Of a stretch of DNA of 5,976 nt, positions 5,029-5,976 are shown piece by piece (position 1 is the first letter of the stretch; every line of letters begins with the position of its first letter). A model generated the notes under the pieces. It had not been told where the DNA came from, ran no database searches, and saw only the letters and a program-made list of their open reading frames with translations. Source of the stretch: Nitrospinota bacterium (GTDB taxonomy: Bacteria > Tectomicrobia > Entotheonellia > J063); the NCBI GenBank assembly GCA_003696125.1, contig RFHZ01000026.1:1-5976 (forward strand), read 5' to 3'. The translations under genes were made by a program, and so were the position numbers.

Positions 5029-5961
5029 ATGCAGCCACGCTATCTCTCGCTCAAATCCTTTCTCCCCTGGAAGCAGGTATCCCATCCGATCGACTGGACA
5101 GCGCAATTCGGGCGTGCAGCGCCCCTGGAGGTAGAGATCGGCTTTGGCAATGGGGCCTTTCTGGTGCGGCAGGCGCAGATGTATCCGGAGCGGAATTTCA
5201 TCGGCCTGGAGCTGGAGTGGGCCTCGGTGCAACGCGCCCTGCGGAGAATCGCCCAGGCCAACGTTCATAACGTGCGCCTGCTGCAGGTCGATGCCCGGAC
5301 CGCCTTTGAGCGCTTCTTCCTTCCCCAATCCCTCACCTACGTCTACTCCCTTTTTCCCTGTCCCTGGCCCAAGAAGCGCCATGCCAAGCATCGTCTCTTC
5401 TCACACCCCTTCTTACAACTCCTGAACAGCCGCCTGGTTCCGGAAGGAGAGGTGCAGATCGTTACCGACCACTATCCCTATCTGCAATGGGTATTGGAAC
5501 AGGTATCTGACACCGGCTTTGCCGTCCACTGGAAACAGATCCCTCCCCGCTTTGATACCAAGTATGAACGCAAGTGGTATGAGCAGGGACAGGAACAGTT
5601 TTACGAACTCCGACTCCATAAAATCACCCACCTGGACATCCCGGTAAAGGAGGAGATCAGGGTGGAGACCTACTGGGTAGAATGCTTTGATCCGGATCGT
5701 TTTCAACCGGTCAACGAACGACAAGCGGCCACGGTTGAGTTCAAGGAATTCCTCTACGACCCGAAGCGTCTTAAGGGCATGGTACGCGTGGTGGTGGCCG
5801 AAGAGAACCTGGTGCAGAGCTTCTGGATCGAGATCGTCCAGCGGGAGGGACGCTGGCAGATCCGGCCGGCGCGTGGTTGCGATGTGGTCCCGACCCTGGG
5901 GGTGCAGCGAGCCCTCGACCTGGTGCGAGATGCCGCTCTCCGGCCATGTGCCTCGGAATAG
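5029..5961 (+). CDS. trmB: tRNA (guanine-N7-)-methyltransferase with C-terminal extension
   Basis: TrmB transfers a methyl group from S-adenosylmethionine to N7 of G46 in the tRNA variable loop, in the cytoplasm. The 310-residue product shows the SAM-binding motif VEIGFGNGAF (35-44), the acidic LELEW after the second strand (60-64), VDAR (87-90), the family signature at 109-118, the TD pair at 146-147 and the C-terminal signature TKYERKWYEQG (177-187). Usual bacterial TrmB proteins end soon after this last motif, at about 210-240 residues. Here about 110 more residues follow, including EFKEFLYDP and a strand-rich stretch MVRVVVAEENLVQSFWIEI. Aquifex-type TrmB has a comparable tail that supports dimer stability and fidelity. 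The signature reads FPCPWPKKRH instead of FPDPWPKKRH: the aspartate, thought to act in the active site, is C111 (TGT at 5359-5361). The family call is firm; activity is uncertain because of this change. Spacing suggests co-transcription with the importer. Confidence 0.93.
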   Translation: MQPRYLSLKSFLPWKQVSHPIDWTAQFGRAAPLEVEIGFGNGAFLVRQAQMYPERNFIGLELEWASVQRALRRIAQANVHNVRLLQVDARTAFERFFLPQSLTYVYSLFPCPWPKKRHAKHRLFSHPFLQLLNSRLVPEGEVQIVTDHYPYLQWVLEQVSDTGFAVHWKQIPPRFDTKYERKWYEQGQEQFYELRLHKITHLDIPVKEEIRVETYWVECFDPDRFQPVNERQAATVEFKEFLYDPKRLKGMVRVVVAEENLVQSFWIEIVQREGRWQIRPARGCDVVPTLGVQRALDLVRDAALRPCASE

Positions 5962-5976
5962 GGTGAAGTGTATCAA

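Noticed and set aside
4488-5270. 260-codon + strand frame overlapping the second permease and trmB
   Set aside because: It is an alternative-frame reading of two well-supported genes and is rich in Arg/Gly/Pro/His, as expected of a shadow frame.
5413-5976. Minus-strand open frame running off the right edge
   Set aside because: It lies wholly antisense to trmB, whose motifs and C-terminal tail account for the + strand frame.
5968-5976. GTG followed by two codons at the right edge as a next gene start
   Set aside because: Only three codons are visible and no properly spaced ribosome site precedes it.

Overview
The window is a bacterial, gene-dense stretch with every convincing gene on the + strand. 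Layout: the 3' part of a methyl-accepting chemotaxis protein gene (2-1255, cut by the window edge), a roughly 320-base non-coding leader (1256-1575), a carbohydrate-type ABC importer set made of a Tat-exported binding protein (1576-3042) and two inner-membrane permeases of the MalF and MalG types (3123-4064 and 4129-4998), and then trmB, the tRNA m7G46 methyltransferase gene (5029-5961). The last 15 bases are too short to assign.

A periplasmic binding protein with a twin-arginine signal and no lipobox, together with a transducer-type chemotaxis protein, suggests a motile Gram-negative bacterium. TrmB carries a C-terminal extension of about 110 residues, a form known from Aquifex-type thermophiles. 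This hints at a deep-branching or thermophile-related lineage rather than a standard enterobacterium. I cannot name the genus. Base composition looks moderately GC-rich throughout, and I see no transposase, integrase, CRISPR array, tRNA or rRNA.

The importer genes and trmB are co-directional with short gaps (80, 64 and 30 bases), so they probably form one operon: the binding protein captures a sugar or related solute in the periplasm and hands it to the permease heterodimer. No ATPase gene is present in the set. The nucleotide-binding subunit must be encoded outside the window or shared with another transporter. The chemotaxis gene upstream is separated by the leader and need not be related in function.

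The most distinctive non-coding structures are: a perfect 18-bp inverted repeat between the binding-protein gene and the first permease gene, ending two bases before the permease ribosome binding site; and, in the leader, a 16-bp GU-containing hairpin flanked by a 12-base direct repeat and preceded by a possible 19-codon leader ORF with a strong ribosome binding site. The most distinctive coding oddity is a cysteine in place of the near-invariant aspartate of the FPDPWPKKRH motif of TrmB. I did not find evidence for a wholly new multi-gene system here; the noteworthy items are these local anomalies.
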